A DNA stretch of 64,000 nt, taken from WHSW01 sp963759295 (GTDB lineage Bacteria; Actinomycetota; Thermoleophilia; Solirubrobacterales; 70-9). This document shows positions 6,939 through 14,237 of the stretch, piece after piece (within the stretch, counting starts at the first letter, position 1; each line of letters opens with the position of its first letter). Location of the stretch: positions 98,225-162,224 of the forward strand of contig CAVWYT010000004.1 in the NCBI GenBank assembly GCA_963759295.1, written 5' to 3'. The translations under genes and the position numbers were made by a program. Below the pieces are notes generated by a model that was not told the DNA's origin, made no database searches, and saw only the letters and a list, made by a program, of their open reading frames with translations.

Positions 6939-9131
6939 ATGACTGAGGTCGCGGTCGAGCAACGGATCGTCGATCCACCGCCCCGGGCGCTGGGCTCCGG
7001 GGATCCGCAGGATCACGATCGCCTCCGCGAGGCGCCGCTGCGCTTCCGGCCGCGGCCGAGCCTGCTCGAGGCGCCCCTGACCGCGCTGCGCGGCGCCGGC
7101 CCGAGGCTCTCGGCCGCGGCCGCGGAGCTGGGGATCGAGACGGTCGGCGATCTGCTGCTCTGGATCCCCCGCGGCTATCGCGAGCCCGCGCCGGTGCGCG
7201 AGGTCGCCGAGCTGCGAATCGGCGAGCGGGCAACGGTTACGGTCGAGGTGCGCTCGACCCGTGTGCGCCCGACCAGGCAGCGGCGATTGCGGATCCTCGA
7301 GGCGACGGTCGCCGACGCCAGCGGGCCGATGAAGGCGATCTGGTTCAACCAGGCATGGCTTGCCGAGCGCCTGCCGCCCGGGACCCGGCTGTTGCTCAAC
7401 GGCACCCTCGAGCGCGGCAGCTTCAAGGTCGAGGCGCACGAGATCGTCGCCGACGGGGCCGAGGCCGCGGGCATCCACACCACCGGCCTGGTCCCGATGC
7501 ATCCCGCCTCCGAGCGCCTGAAGGCGAATCGGATCCGGGAATGGGCGTGGCAGGCGATCGGCGCCGCTCGGCATGCGATCGAGCCGCTGCCGGCCGAGCT
7601 GCGCGCCCGCAGGGGCCTCCCCGGCGAGGCCGACGCCCTCTGCGCCGTGCATTTCCCGGCGACCCGGCAGGAGGGCGAGCTGGCGCGCTCGCGACTGGCC
7701 TTCGAGGAGCTGCTGCTGCACCAGGCCGCGCTCGCCCTGCGGCGACGCGGCCGCGAGTGCGAGCGGCCGGGGGTGCGAATCGACCCGGTGGGCGGAGCGC
7801 TGGTCGATCGCTGGCTCGCCTCGCTTCCGTTCGAGCCGACGGGCGACCAGCGCGCGGCGTTCGCGGAGCTCGACCGCGACCTCGCCTCGGGCCGGCCGAT
7901 GCAGCGCCTGGTGATGGGCGAGGTCGGGAGCGGAAAGACGGTCGTCTGCGTGCACGCGATGCTGCGGGCGCTCGACGCCGGCCACCAGGCGGCGCTGATG
8001 GCGCCGACGGAGACTCTCGCCGAGCAGCACGCCGCGACGCTCGATCGCCTGCTCGCCTCGGAGGCGGTGCCGTTCGCGCTGCTCACCGGGGCGACGCCGG
8101 CGGCGCGCCGGCGCGAGACGCTGGCCCGGCTGGCCTCGGGCGAGCTGGGGCTGGTCGTCGGCACGCACGCCCTGATCGAGCCCGACGTCGAGTTCACGAG
8201 CCTGGCGCTGTGCGTGGTCGACGAGCAGCATCGCTTCGGCGTCGCCCAGCGCGCCGCGCTCGACCGCAAGGGCCCCGGCGAGGCGGCGCCGCATGTCCTG
8301 CACATGACCGCGACGCCGATCCCGCGCACGCTCTCGCTGACGGCCTACGGCGACCTCGACGTCACCACGATCCGCGAGCTGCCTGCCGGGCGGCGGCCGG
8401 TTCGCACCTGGGTGGTCGGCGAGGAGAAGCGCGCCGGCGCCTACGGCTTCATCCGCGACCGGCTGCGCGAGGGTCGACAGGCCTACGTCGTCTGCCCGCT
8501 GGTCGCCGAATCCGAGAACCTGCAGGCGAAGGCGGCCGGCGTCGAGGCGGAGCGGCTGCGCGCGCGAGAGCTGCGCGACTTCGAGGTCGGCCTCCTGCAC
8601 GGGCAGATGTCCTCGCGCGACAAGGCCTGGGCGATGGAGAAGTTCGTCGCGGGGCGCACGCAGGTGCTGGTCGCGACGACGGTGATCGAGGTCGGGATCG
8701 ACGTCCCGAACGCGACCGTGATGCTGGTCGAGGGGGCGGAGCGCTACGGGCTCTCCCAGCTTCACCAGCTCCGCGGCCGGGTGGGGCGCGGCGAGCACGA
8801 GAGCCATTGCATCCTCTTCGCCGATCCCGAGTCCGACCTCGCGCGGCGGCGGATGGAGGCGATCGCGCGGCTCAGCGACGGCTTCGAGCTCGCCGAGGTC
8901 GACCTCAGCCTGCGCGGGGAGGGCGAGATCCTCGGCACCCGCCAGCACGGGCTGCCGCGCTTCCGGGTCGCGGAGCTTCCCGACGACGCACCGCTGCTGA
9001 CCGAGGCGCGGCGCGAGCTGCTGGCGCTGATCGGCGCCGACCCCGAGCTGGACGCTCCGGAGCTCGGGCCGCTGCTCGCCGCCGCGCGGCAGCGGTTCGG
9101 CGACGAGCGCGAGCGGGGGCTGACGGCCTGA
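6939..9131 (+). CDS. recG: ATP-dependent DNA helicase RecG
   Basis: Remodels stalled replication forks and branched recombination intermediates. 730 residues. The N-terminal wedge/OB part begins at LLEAPLTALRGAGPRLSAAA, with the usual helix-hairpin signature. The SF2 motor has Walker A GEVGSGKT, DEQHRFG as the DEAH-like box, MTATPIPRTL as motif III, and the C-terminal motifs VATTVIEVGIDVPNA and QLRGRVGRG. The ATG at 6939 is preceded by TAGCCT (6925-6930) without a Shine-Dalgarno. Earlier in-frame codons overlap the antisense RidA gene and were not chosen. Confidence 0.95.
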   Translation: MTEVAVEQRIVDPPPRALGSGDPQDHDRLREAPLRFRPRPSLLEAPLTALRGAGPRLSAAAAELGIETVGDLLLWIPRGYREPAPVREVAELRIGERATVTVEVRSTRVRPTRQRRLRILEATVADASGPMKAIWFNQAWLAERLPPGTRLLLNGTLERGSFKVEAHEIVADGAEAAGIHTTGLVPMHPASERLKANRIREWAWQAIGAARHAIEPLPAELRARRGLPGEADALCAVHFPATRQEGELARSRLAFEELLLHQAALALRRRGRECERPGVRIDPVGGALVDRWLASLPFEPTGDQRAAFAELDRDLASGRPMQRLVMGEVGSGKTVVCVHAMLRALDAGHQAALMAPTETLAEQHAATLDRLLASEAVPFALLTGATPAARRRETLARLASGELGLVVGTHALIEPDVEFTSLALCVVDEQHRFGVAQRAALDRKGPGEAAPHVLHMTATPIPRTLSLTAYGDLDVTTIRELPAGRRPVRTWVVGEEKRAGAYGFIRDRLREGRQAYVVCPLVAESENLQAKAAGVEAERLRARELRDFEVGLLHGQMSSRDKAWAMEKFVAGRTQVLVATTVIEVGIDVPNATVMLVEGAERYGLSQLHQLRGRVGRGEHESHCILFADPESDLARRRMEAIARLSDGFELAEVDLSLRGEGEILGTRQHGLPRFRVAELPDDAPLLTEARRELLALIGADPELDAPELGPLLAAARQRFGDERERGLTA

Positions 9132-9150
9132 GGCCGAGTCCGAGCAGACG

Positions 9151-9687
9151 ATGAGGGTGGTCGCCGGAGATCTCGGCGGGCGGAGGCTGATCTCGCCGCC
9201 CGGTCGCTCGCGCGAGGTGCGCCCGACCTCCGACCGCGCCCGTGAGACGCTGTTCGCGATCCTCGGCGACGTCTCGGACCTGAGCGTCCTCGACCTGTTC
9301 TGCGGCACGGGCGCGCTGGCGATCGAAGCCCTCTCTCGTGGTGCCGACTCGGCGGTGTTCGTCGACACCGATCCGTCGCCGGCGCGCCGCAACGTCGAGG
9401 CGCTCGGTATCGAGCGCCGCAGCGAGATCGTGCGCTCGGACGCGATCGCCTACCTGAGGCGGACCGAGTTGCGCTTCGGGCTCATCCTCTGCGATCCGCC
9501 GTATAGACTCGCCGGCCCCCTTGAGCCACAGCTCGCGCAACACCTGCCGCCGCGCCTCGCTCGCCGCTCCCGCCTCGTGGTCGAGAGCTCCGCGCGCCGT
9601 CCGCTGGAGCTCGAGCTGCCGAGGCACCCGATCGTCGCCGAGCGCCGGATCGGCGAGGCCCTGATCCGCGTCTACGGGAGGAGCTGA
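9151..9687 (+). CDS. rsmD: 16S rRNA (guanine966-N2)-methyltransferase
   Basis: 178 residues with the RsmD beginning MRVVAGDLGGRRL, the RPTSDRARETLF segment, the SAM-binding motif LDLFCGTGALAIEALSRGA, and the catalytic LCDPPYRL. It methylates G966 of 16S rRNA during 30S assembly. It starts 19 bases after recG and its stop overlaps the coaD ATG. The rsmD-coaD pairing is widely conserved. Confidence 0.95.
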   Translation: MRVVAGDLGGRRLISPPGRSREVRPTSDRARETLFAILGDVSDLSVLDLFCGTGALAIEALSRGADSAVFVDTDPSPARRNVEALGIERRSEIVRSDAIAYLRRTELRFGLILCDPPYRLAGPLEPQLAQHLPPRLARRSRLVVESSARRPLELELPRHPIVAERRIGEALIRVYGRS

Positions 9688-10193
9688 TGAGCGAGCCGAT
9701 GAGCGAACGGATAGCGATCTGCCCGGGCAGCTACGACCCGGTGACCAACGGGCATCTCGACATCATCGGCCGCGCCTCACGCGTCTTCGACCGGGTGGTC
9801 GTCGGCGTCGTCGGCCAGGGAATCCGCAAGTCGAAGACCATGTTCAGCGCCGAGGAGCGCCGCGACTTCCTGGTCGCCGCGACCGCCGGGCTCGAGAACG
9901 TCGAGATCGAGATCTTCACCAACCTGCTCGTCGACTTCGCGCGCCAGAACGGGGCGCGCGTGATCCTCAAGGGGCTGCGCGCGATCTCCGACTTCGAATA
10001 CGAGCTCGAGATGAACCAGCTCAACCGCAAGCTCTCGCCGGACATCGAGTCGATGTACGTGTTCGCCTCGCCGGACTACAGCTTCCTCTCCTCCACCGGG
10101 GTCAAGGAGATGGCCACCTTCGGCGGCGACGTCAGCGATCTGGTCCCCGGGCCGGTGGCCGAGGCGCTCAGCGAGCGCGCGCAGCGCACGTAG
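9687..10193 (+). CDS. coaD: Phosphopantetheine adenylyltransferase
   Basis: Penultimate step of coenzyme A synthesis: 4'-phosphopantetheine plus ATP gives dephospho-CoA. 168 residues with the nucleotidyltransferase signature CPGSYDPVTNGHLDII, LRAISDFEYELEMNQLNRKL, and the C-terminal FLSSTGVKEMATFGGD. The first ATG overlaps the rsmD stop. A second ATG four codons on (9699) would give the shorter, more typical N-terminus. Confidence 0.96.
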   Translation: MSEPMSERIAICPGSYDPVTNGHLDIIGRASRVFDRVVVGVVGQGIRKSKTMFSAEERRDFLVAATAGLENVEIEIFTNLLVDFARQNGARVILKGLRAISDFEYELEMNQLNRKLSPDIESMYVFASPDYSFLSSTGVKEMATFGGDVSDLVPGPVAEALSERAQRT

Positions 10194-10276
10194 TTGGGCA
10201 GGAGGTTGCAAGGGGCCGCCGAAACCCGCCCTGTAGCGGCCAGTTCGCGACCGGCCGCGTAAGCTGTGATCACTTC

Positions 10277-10741
10277 ATGGACGTCCTGGTCCTCATAGAC
10301 AAGCTCGACGACCTGATCCACAACGCGCGGCCGGTGCCGCTCACGGATCAGGTTCGAGTCGATCGCGAGGAGATCTACGACCTCCTCGATCAGATGCGGG
10401 CGACGATTCCCGAGGAGATCAAGCAGGCCCGGTGGATCGTCAAGGAGCGCCAGGAGATGCTCGCCGAGGCCAAGCGCGAGGCCGAGCGAGTCGTCAAGGA
10501 GGCCCGCGACCAGTCCGAGCGGCTGATCTCCGACGAGGAGGTCTACCGCCAGGCGGAGCGCGCCGCCGAGGAGATCATCGAGGACGCGCGCGAGACCGAG
10601 CGGCAGATCCGGCTCGGGGCCGAGGACTACGCCGACGAGATCCTCTCCACGCTCGAGGTAAACCTCGAGAAGTTCCTCGCCGCCGTGCAGCGTGGGCGCG
10701 ACCGCCTCGCGGGGCGCGAGGAGCCGGCCGAGGTCGGCTGA
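10277..10741 (+). CDS. SepIVA-like coiled-coil division protein
   Basis: 154 residues, almost wholly predicted alpha-helical and highly charged (long heptad stretch from about residue 45 to 145, rich in E, R, A). The N-terminal MDVLVLIDKLDDLIHNARPVPL matches the DivIVA-type family to which mycobacterial SepIVA (Rv2927c) belongs. In Mycobacterium that gene also lies just upstream of the DUF177-rnc-smc region, as here, which supports orthology. The likely role is at the septum or in envelope growth. TAAGCT at 10260-10265 ends 11 bases before the ATG. Confidence 0.75.
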   Translation: MDVLVLIDKLDDLIHNARPVPLTDQVRVDREEIYDLLDQMRATIPEEIKQARWIVKERQEMLAEAKREAERVVKEARDQSERLISDEEVYRQAERAAEEIIEDARETERQIRLGAEDYADEILSTLEVNLEKFLAAVQRGRDRLAGREEPAEVG

Positions 10742-10763
10742 TTCCGGGCGCCGCGGTCCTGCC

Positions 10764-11324
10764 TCAGTCGTAGACGGCGCGGATGACCGCGAAGTCGCCG
10801 CGCTCCCAGAGGACCTCGCCGCCGCACCACCGGGCCTGATCGGCCGCGCGCGAGGGCAGATCGACGCCGGGCTCGAGCGCGACCGTCTGCTCGTCGACCT
10901 CGACCACGTCGCCGAGCACCAACGAGCGCGACTCCTGGCGCACGCGGCGGAACAGCTCGCGCTTGGCCTCGGGATCGAGATGGTGCACCGAGAGCACCGC
11001 GATCACCAGGTCCCAGGGGCCGTCGGGCAGCGGGTCCTCCATCCGCGCCAGCCTGACATCGATCCCGAGCTCACGCGCGTGGAAGACCATCTCGGGCGTC
11101 GAGTCGAGGCCGGTCACCTCGGCTTCCGGGAACCGGCGCAGCAACCGGCGGGTGGTCTCGCCCGTGCCGACGCCGAGCTCGAGCACCCTGCCGGGGGCGA
11201 ACGGGATCGCGTCGACGGCCGCGTCCTGGAGCTCGTCGTATCGCGGCAGCTCGGCCCTGATCTCGTTCAGGTAGGTCTCCGGGTTGAGGTGGAATTGGCC
11301 GCTCGGCCGCTCGGGCTGGGTCAT
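10764..11324 (-). CDS. Class I SAM-dependent methyltransferase
   Basis: 186 residues. Motif I VLELGVGTGETTRRLL, acidic residue after strand 2 in VTGLDSTPEM, and motif IV region DLVIAVLSVHHLD define a small-molecule-type Rossmann methyltransferase. The substrate is unknown. It is inserted on the opposite strand between the SepIVA-like gene and DUF177, a position where related genomes usually have none of these, so it may be a local insertion. Its start is 27 bases from the divergent DUF177 start. Confidence 0.8.
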   Translation of the reverse strand: MTQPERPSGQFHLNPETYLNEIRAELPRYDELQDAAVDAIPFAPGRVLELGVGTGETTRRLLRRFPEAEVTGLDSTPEMVFHARELGIDVRLARMEDPLPDGPWDLVIAVLSVHHLDPEAKRELFRRVRQESRSLVLGDVVEVDEQTVALEPGVDLPSRAADQARWCGGEVLWERGDFAVIRAVYD

Positions 11325-11351
11325 CTCTCGGCGCTAATCTCGATCGGACGG

Positions 11352-11882
11352 ATGGTCGCCTATAACAGCATCGATCTCGATCGGCTGGCGCTCAGCCCGG
11401 GCGAGGGACGCAGGCTCGATCTCGAGCTCGATCCCGGCGAGCTCGTGCTCGCCGGGCAAAGCTACGCGTTCGAGCTCGGCGAGGCGCCGGCGCGGCTGGA
11501 GATCTCCCGGACGGCCTCGGGTCACGCGATGCGGCTCGCCTTCGCGGGCGACGTGGTCGGCCCCTGCATGCGCTGCCTCGAGCCCGCCTCGGTGCCGATC
11601 GAGATCGAGTCGCGCGAGGTCGATCAAGCGCGGGCGACCGATGAGGAGCTGCGCAGCCCCTACGTCACCGAGGGGATCCTCGATCTCGCCGGCTGGGCGC
11701 ACGACGCGCTCGCCCTGGCGCTGCCGGTGAAGCTGCTCTGCCGCCCCGACTGCGCCGGCTTGTGCGCGGTCTGCGGGGCATCGCTCAACGACGCCGACCC
11801 CGCCGAGCACGAGCACGACCAGGGGCGCGATCCACGCTGGGCGAAGCTCGACGAGCTCCGTGAGGGCCGACCGGGTCGCTGA
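11352..11882 (+). CDS. DUF177/YceD family protein
   Basis: 176 residues with the four-cysteine arrangement of the family: CMRCLEP near residue 74, then CRPDCAGLCAVCGASLND near the C-terminus, probably a zinc site. YceD proteins are linked to 23S rRNA accumulation and nearly always precede rpmF, as here. TAATCT at 11335-11340 lies 11 bases before the ATG. An ATC-started extension was not used. Confidence 0.88.
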   Translation: MVAYNSIDLDRLALSPGEGRRLDLELDPGELVLAGQSYAFELGEAPARLEISRTASGHAMRLAFAGDVVGPCMRCLEPASVPIEIESREVDQARATDEELRSPYVTEGILDLAGWAHDALALALPVKLLCRPDCAGLCAVCGASLNDADPAEHEHDQGRDPRWAKLDELREGRPGR

Positions 11883-11908
11883 CCGCTCGCTACCATCCTG
11901 CGCTGTCT

Positions 11909-12118
11909 ATGGCGGTTCCCAAGAAGAGAACCTCGGCGCAGCGGCGCGACAAGCGACGCGCGACGCACCGCGCGGCGACGCCGCGCGTCAACGAGTGCCC
12001 GCGCTGCCACAGCCCTCGCCTGCCCCATCGGGTCTGCCCGGTATGCGGAACGTACGCCGGTCGCGAGGTGATCTCGCACCAGGTCGGCGAGGCCGACGCC
12101 GGCCGCGCAGAGGGTTAA
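11909..12118 (+). CDS. rpmF: 50S ribosomal protein L32
   Basis: 69 residues, MAVPKKRTSAQRRDKRRATH start, then a four-cysteine zinc ribbon (CPRC ... CPVCGTY). The C-terminal tail is a little longer than the common 56-60 residues. TACCAT at 11891-11896 is 12 bases upstream of the ATG. It sits in the conserved DUF177-rpmF-plsX-acpP order. Confidence 0.96.
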   Translation: MAVPKKRTSAQRRDKRRATHRAATPRVNECPRCHSPRLPHRVCPVCGTYAGREVISHQVGEADAGRAEG

Positions 12119-12122
12119 TCGC

Positions 12123-13151
12123 GTGACAACGGTCGCCCTCGACGGCCGCGGGGCCGAGCGGGGGCCCGAGGCGGTGATCGCAGGGGCCCACGCGGCGGCC
12201 GCCGACGGGATCGCGGTGCGGGTGTTCGGCGATCCCTCCGAGCTCACGGGCATCGAGCGGTCCGATCGCGTCGAGCTGGTCGAGACGACCGGGGCGATCA
12301 CCAACGACGACGACCCGGTCGCCGCGGTGCGCTCCACCCCGCGGGCATCGGTGGTGCTCGCCGCCGCCGACGTCGCCGAGGGCGGCGCCGACGCGCTCGT
12401 CAGCCCGGGGCCGACCGGGGCGACGATGACCGCGGCGCTGTTCGCCATGCGCCGCACCCACGGCGTGCGCCGGCCGGCGCTCGCCGTCCAGCTCGTGGTC
12501 CCGGGCCGCGAGGGCCCGCCGACCCTGCTGCTCGACGCGGGCGCGAACTCCGACGCCCGGAGCGGCGATCTGGTTCAGTTCGCCTACCTCGGGTCGGCGT
12601 TCAGCCGAGCCGTGCTCGGGGTGCGGCGCCCGCGGGTGGCGCTGCTCTCCGTCGGCGAGGAGCCGAAGAAGGGCAGCGTCGAGGTCGTCGACGCGCACGC
12701 CGAGCTCGCCGCCGCCGAGCCGCTCGACTTCCGCGGCAACATCGAGGGTCGAGACCTGCTCGCGGGCGTCGCCGACGTCGTGGTCACCGACGGGTTCACC
12801 GGCAACGTCGCCTTGAAGACGATCGAGGGAACCGCGCGCACGGTCGCCGATGCCGTCAGCGCCGCGGCGCGCTCCGGGCCGATCGCCGCCGCCGGCGGCC
12901 TGCTGCTGCGGCCGGCGCTCGGCGACCTTCGCAGGCGGATGGATCCCGACGCCATCGGCGGGGCGATCCTGCTCGGCCTACGCGGCGTCGCCGTCGTCGG
13001 TCACGGAAGCTCCGGGCCGGCGGGGATCGCGAACGCGATCCGGCTTGCGGCGCGGGCGGTCGAGGAGCGGGCGGTGGAGCGGACTGCCGAGCTGCTGCGC
13101 CAATCGGGGGCGACAAGGGCCGCGATGCGTGATAGGAAGGAGCAGGAATGA
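12123..13151 (+). CDS. plsX: Phosphate acyltransferase PlsX
   Basis: Makes acyl-phosphate from acyl-ACP for the PlsY route of phospholipid synthesis. 342 residues with the family core: VSPGPTGATMTAALF, LLDAGANSDA, RVALLSVGEEPKKGS, FRGNIEGRDLL and VVTDGFTGNVALKTIEG. GTG start 4 bases after rpmF. The end overlaps the acpP ATG by 4 bases, coupling the enzyme to the acyl carrier. Confidence 0.95.
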   Translation: MTTVALDGRGAERGPEAVIAGAHAAAADGIAVRVFGDPSELTGIERSDRVELVETTGAITNDDDPVAAVRSTPRASVVLAAADVAEGGADALVSPGPTGATMTAALFAMRRTHGVRRPALAVQLVVPGREGPPTLLLDAGANSDARSGDLVQFAYLGSAFSRAVLGVRRPRVALLSVGEEPKKGSVEVVDAHAELAAAEPLDFRGNIEGRDLLAGVADVVVTDGFTGNVALKTIEGTARTVADAVSAAARSGPIAAAGGLLLRPALGDLRRRMDPDAIGGAILLGLRGVAVVGHGSSGPAGIANAIRLAARAVEERAVERTAELLRQSGATRAAMRDRKEQE

Positions 13152-13399
13152 CCCTCGATCGCGATCAGGTGATGGCGAAGGTGCGCCAGCACCTCGCGGC
13201 GGAGCTCGAGCTCGAGCCGGCGACGATCAGCGAGACCACGAGCTTCAAGGACGACCTCGATGCGGACTCGCTCGATCTCTACGAGCTGGTCATGGAGCTC
13301 GAGGACTCCTACGGGATCAGGGTCTCCGAGGAGGAGGCCTCCCGAATCCAGACCGTCGGCGACGCGGTCGACTTCGTGATCGGGCGGCTTCCGGCCTAG
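13148..13399 (+). CDS. acpP: Acyl carrier protein
   Basis: 83 residues, acidic, with the phosphopantetheine attachment motif DADSLDLYELVM (serine at about residue 40). It carries the growing acyl chain in type II fatty acid synthesis and hands it to PlsX just upstream. Start ATG overlaps the plsX stop. AAGGAGCAGGA precedes the start as a good Shine-Dalgarno. Confidence 0.96.
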   Translation: MTLDRDQVMAKVRQHLAAELELEPATISETTSFKDDLDADSLDLYELVMELEDSYGIRVSEEEASRIQTVGDAVDFVIGRLPA

Positions 13400-13403
13400 C
13401 CTC

Positions 13404-14132
13404 ATGGCGCGCGGTATCCGCAGGCTCGGGCGGGGGGTCCGGGCCCGACGCGCGCGCCGTGAGCCGGCGCGGCTGCGCGACCTGCTCGACGCCCTGCCGC
13501 TGACCCTGCGCCGGCAGGCGCTCACGCACGCCTCCTGGGTCGAGCACCGCGCCGAGTCCTACGGGCGCCTCGCCTTCCTCGGTGACAGCGTGCTCGGGCT
13601 GGCGATCGCCGAGCACCTGTTCCGCCGCTTTGCACGCGCCGACATCGGGCGGCTGACGAAGATGCACGGGCAGGTGGTCAGCGGGCGCGCCTGCGCGGAG
13701 ATCGCCATCGCGCTCGGCGTGCCCGAGCTGCTGCGGGAGGCGGCGCCGGAGCGCGCGGACGGGGGCATCGAGGTCGAGGCGCTGCTCGCCTCCGAGCGGG
13801 CCCTGGCATCGGTGTGCGAGGCGGTGATCGGCGCCTGCTACCTGCATCACGGCTTCGAGCTGACCTCCGAGGCGACCCTGGCCGCGTTCGCGAACGAGAT
13901 CGAGCTCGCATCGGAGCGGCTGCTGGACTTCAAGTCGGCGCTCCAGGAACGCCTCGCCCGCGACGGCGCGCGCGTAAGGTATGAGGTGACCGGCGAGTCC
14001 GGCCCTCCGCACGACCGTGTGTTCGAGGTCGATGCGAGCGTCAACGGCGAGGTCCTCGGGCACGGCTCCGGGCGCTCGAAGAAGGCGGCCGAGCAGGCCG
14101 CCGCCGAGGAGGCGCTCGAAGGCCTCGGCTGA
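13404..14132 (+). CDS. rnc: Ribonuclease III with two substituted metal-site residues
   Basis: Processes rRNA precursors and other double-stranded RNA. 242 residues: a basic N-terminal extension, the endonuclease domain (about 24-160), and a C-terminal dsRNA-binding domain (FKSALQERLARDG ... GSGRSKKAAEQAAAEEAL). The signature loop usually reads N-E-R-L-E-F-L-G-D, but here it reads GRLAFLGDSVL. By alignment to E. coli, E41 becomes A57 and D114 becomes S136, while D45 (D61) and E117 (E139) are kept. Half of the metal-binding carboxylates are therefore absent. Position between acpP and smc is the standard one. The usual fpg gene between rnc and smc is missing. Confidence 0.9.
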   Translation: MARGIRRLGRGVRARRARREPARLRDLLDALPLTLRRQALTHASWVEHRAESYGRLAFLGDSVLGLAIAEHLFRRFARADIGRLTKMHGQVVSGRACAEIAIALGVPELLREAAPERADGGIEVEALLASERALASVCEAVIGACYLHHGFELTSEATLAAFANEIELASERLLDFKSALQERLARDGARVRYEVTGESGPPHDRVFEVDASVNGEVLGHGSGRSKKAAEQAAAEEALEGLG

Positions 14133-14237
14133 CGGCGCCCGCGCGCGAGGCGGAATGGCGTCCGGTCGGCACGCGAGGCTTCCGGCCGGAGGAGATCCGG
14201 CAGGGGCCTCGAAGCGAGAGACGAACGCCCCACACCC

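Noticed and set aside
6924..9392. Very long open frames antisense to recG (822 codons) and likewise antisense to comM, smc, ribBA and the FakA-like gene
   Set aside because: High-GC codon bias leaves the opposite strand open. The products are low-complexity Arg/Ala/Gly/Pro/His strings without family motifs, while the plus-strand genes are certain.
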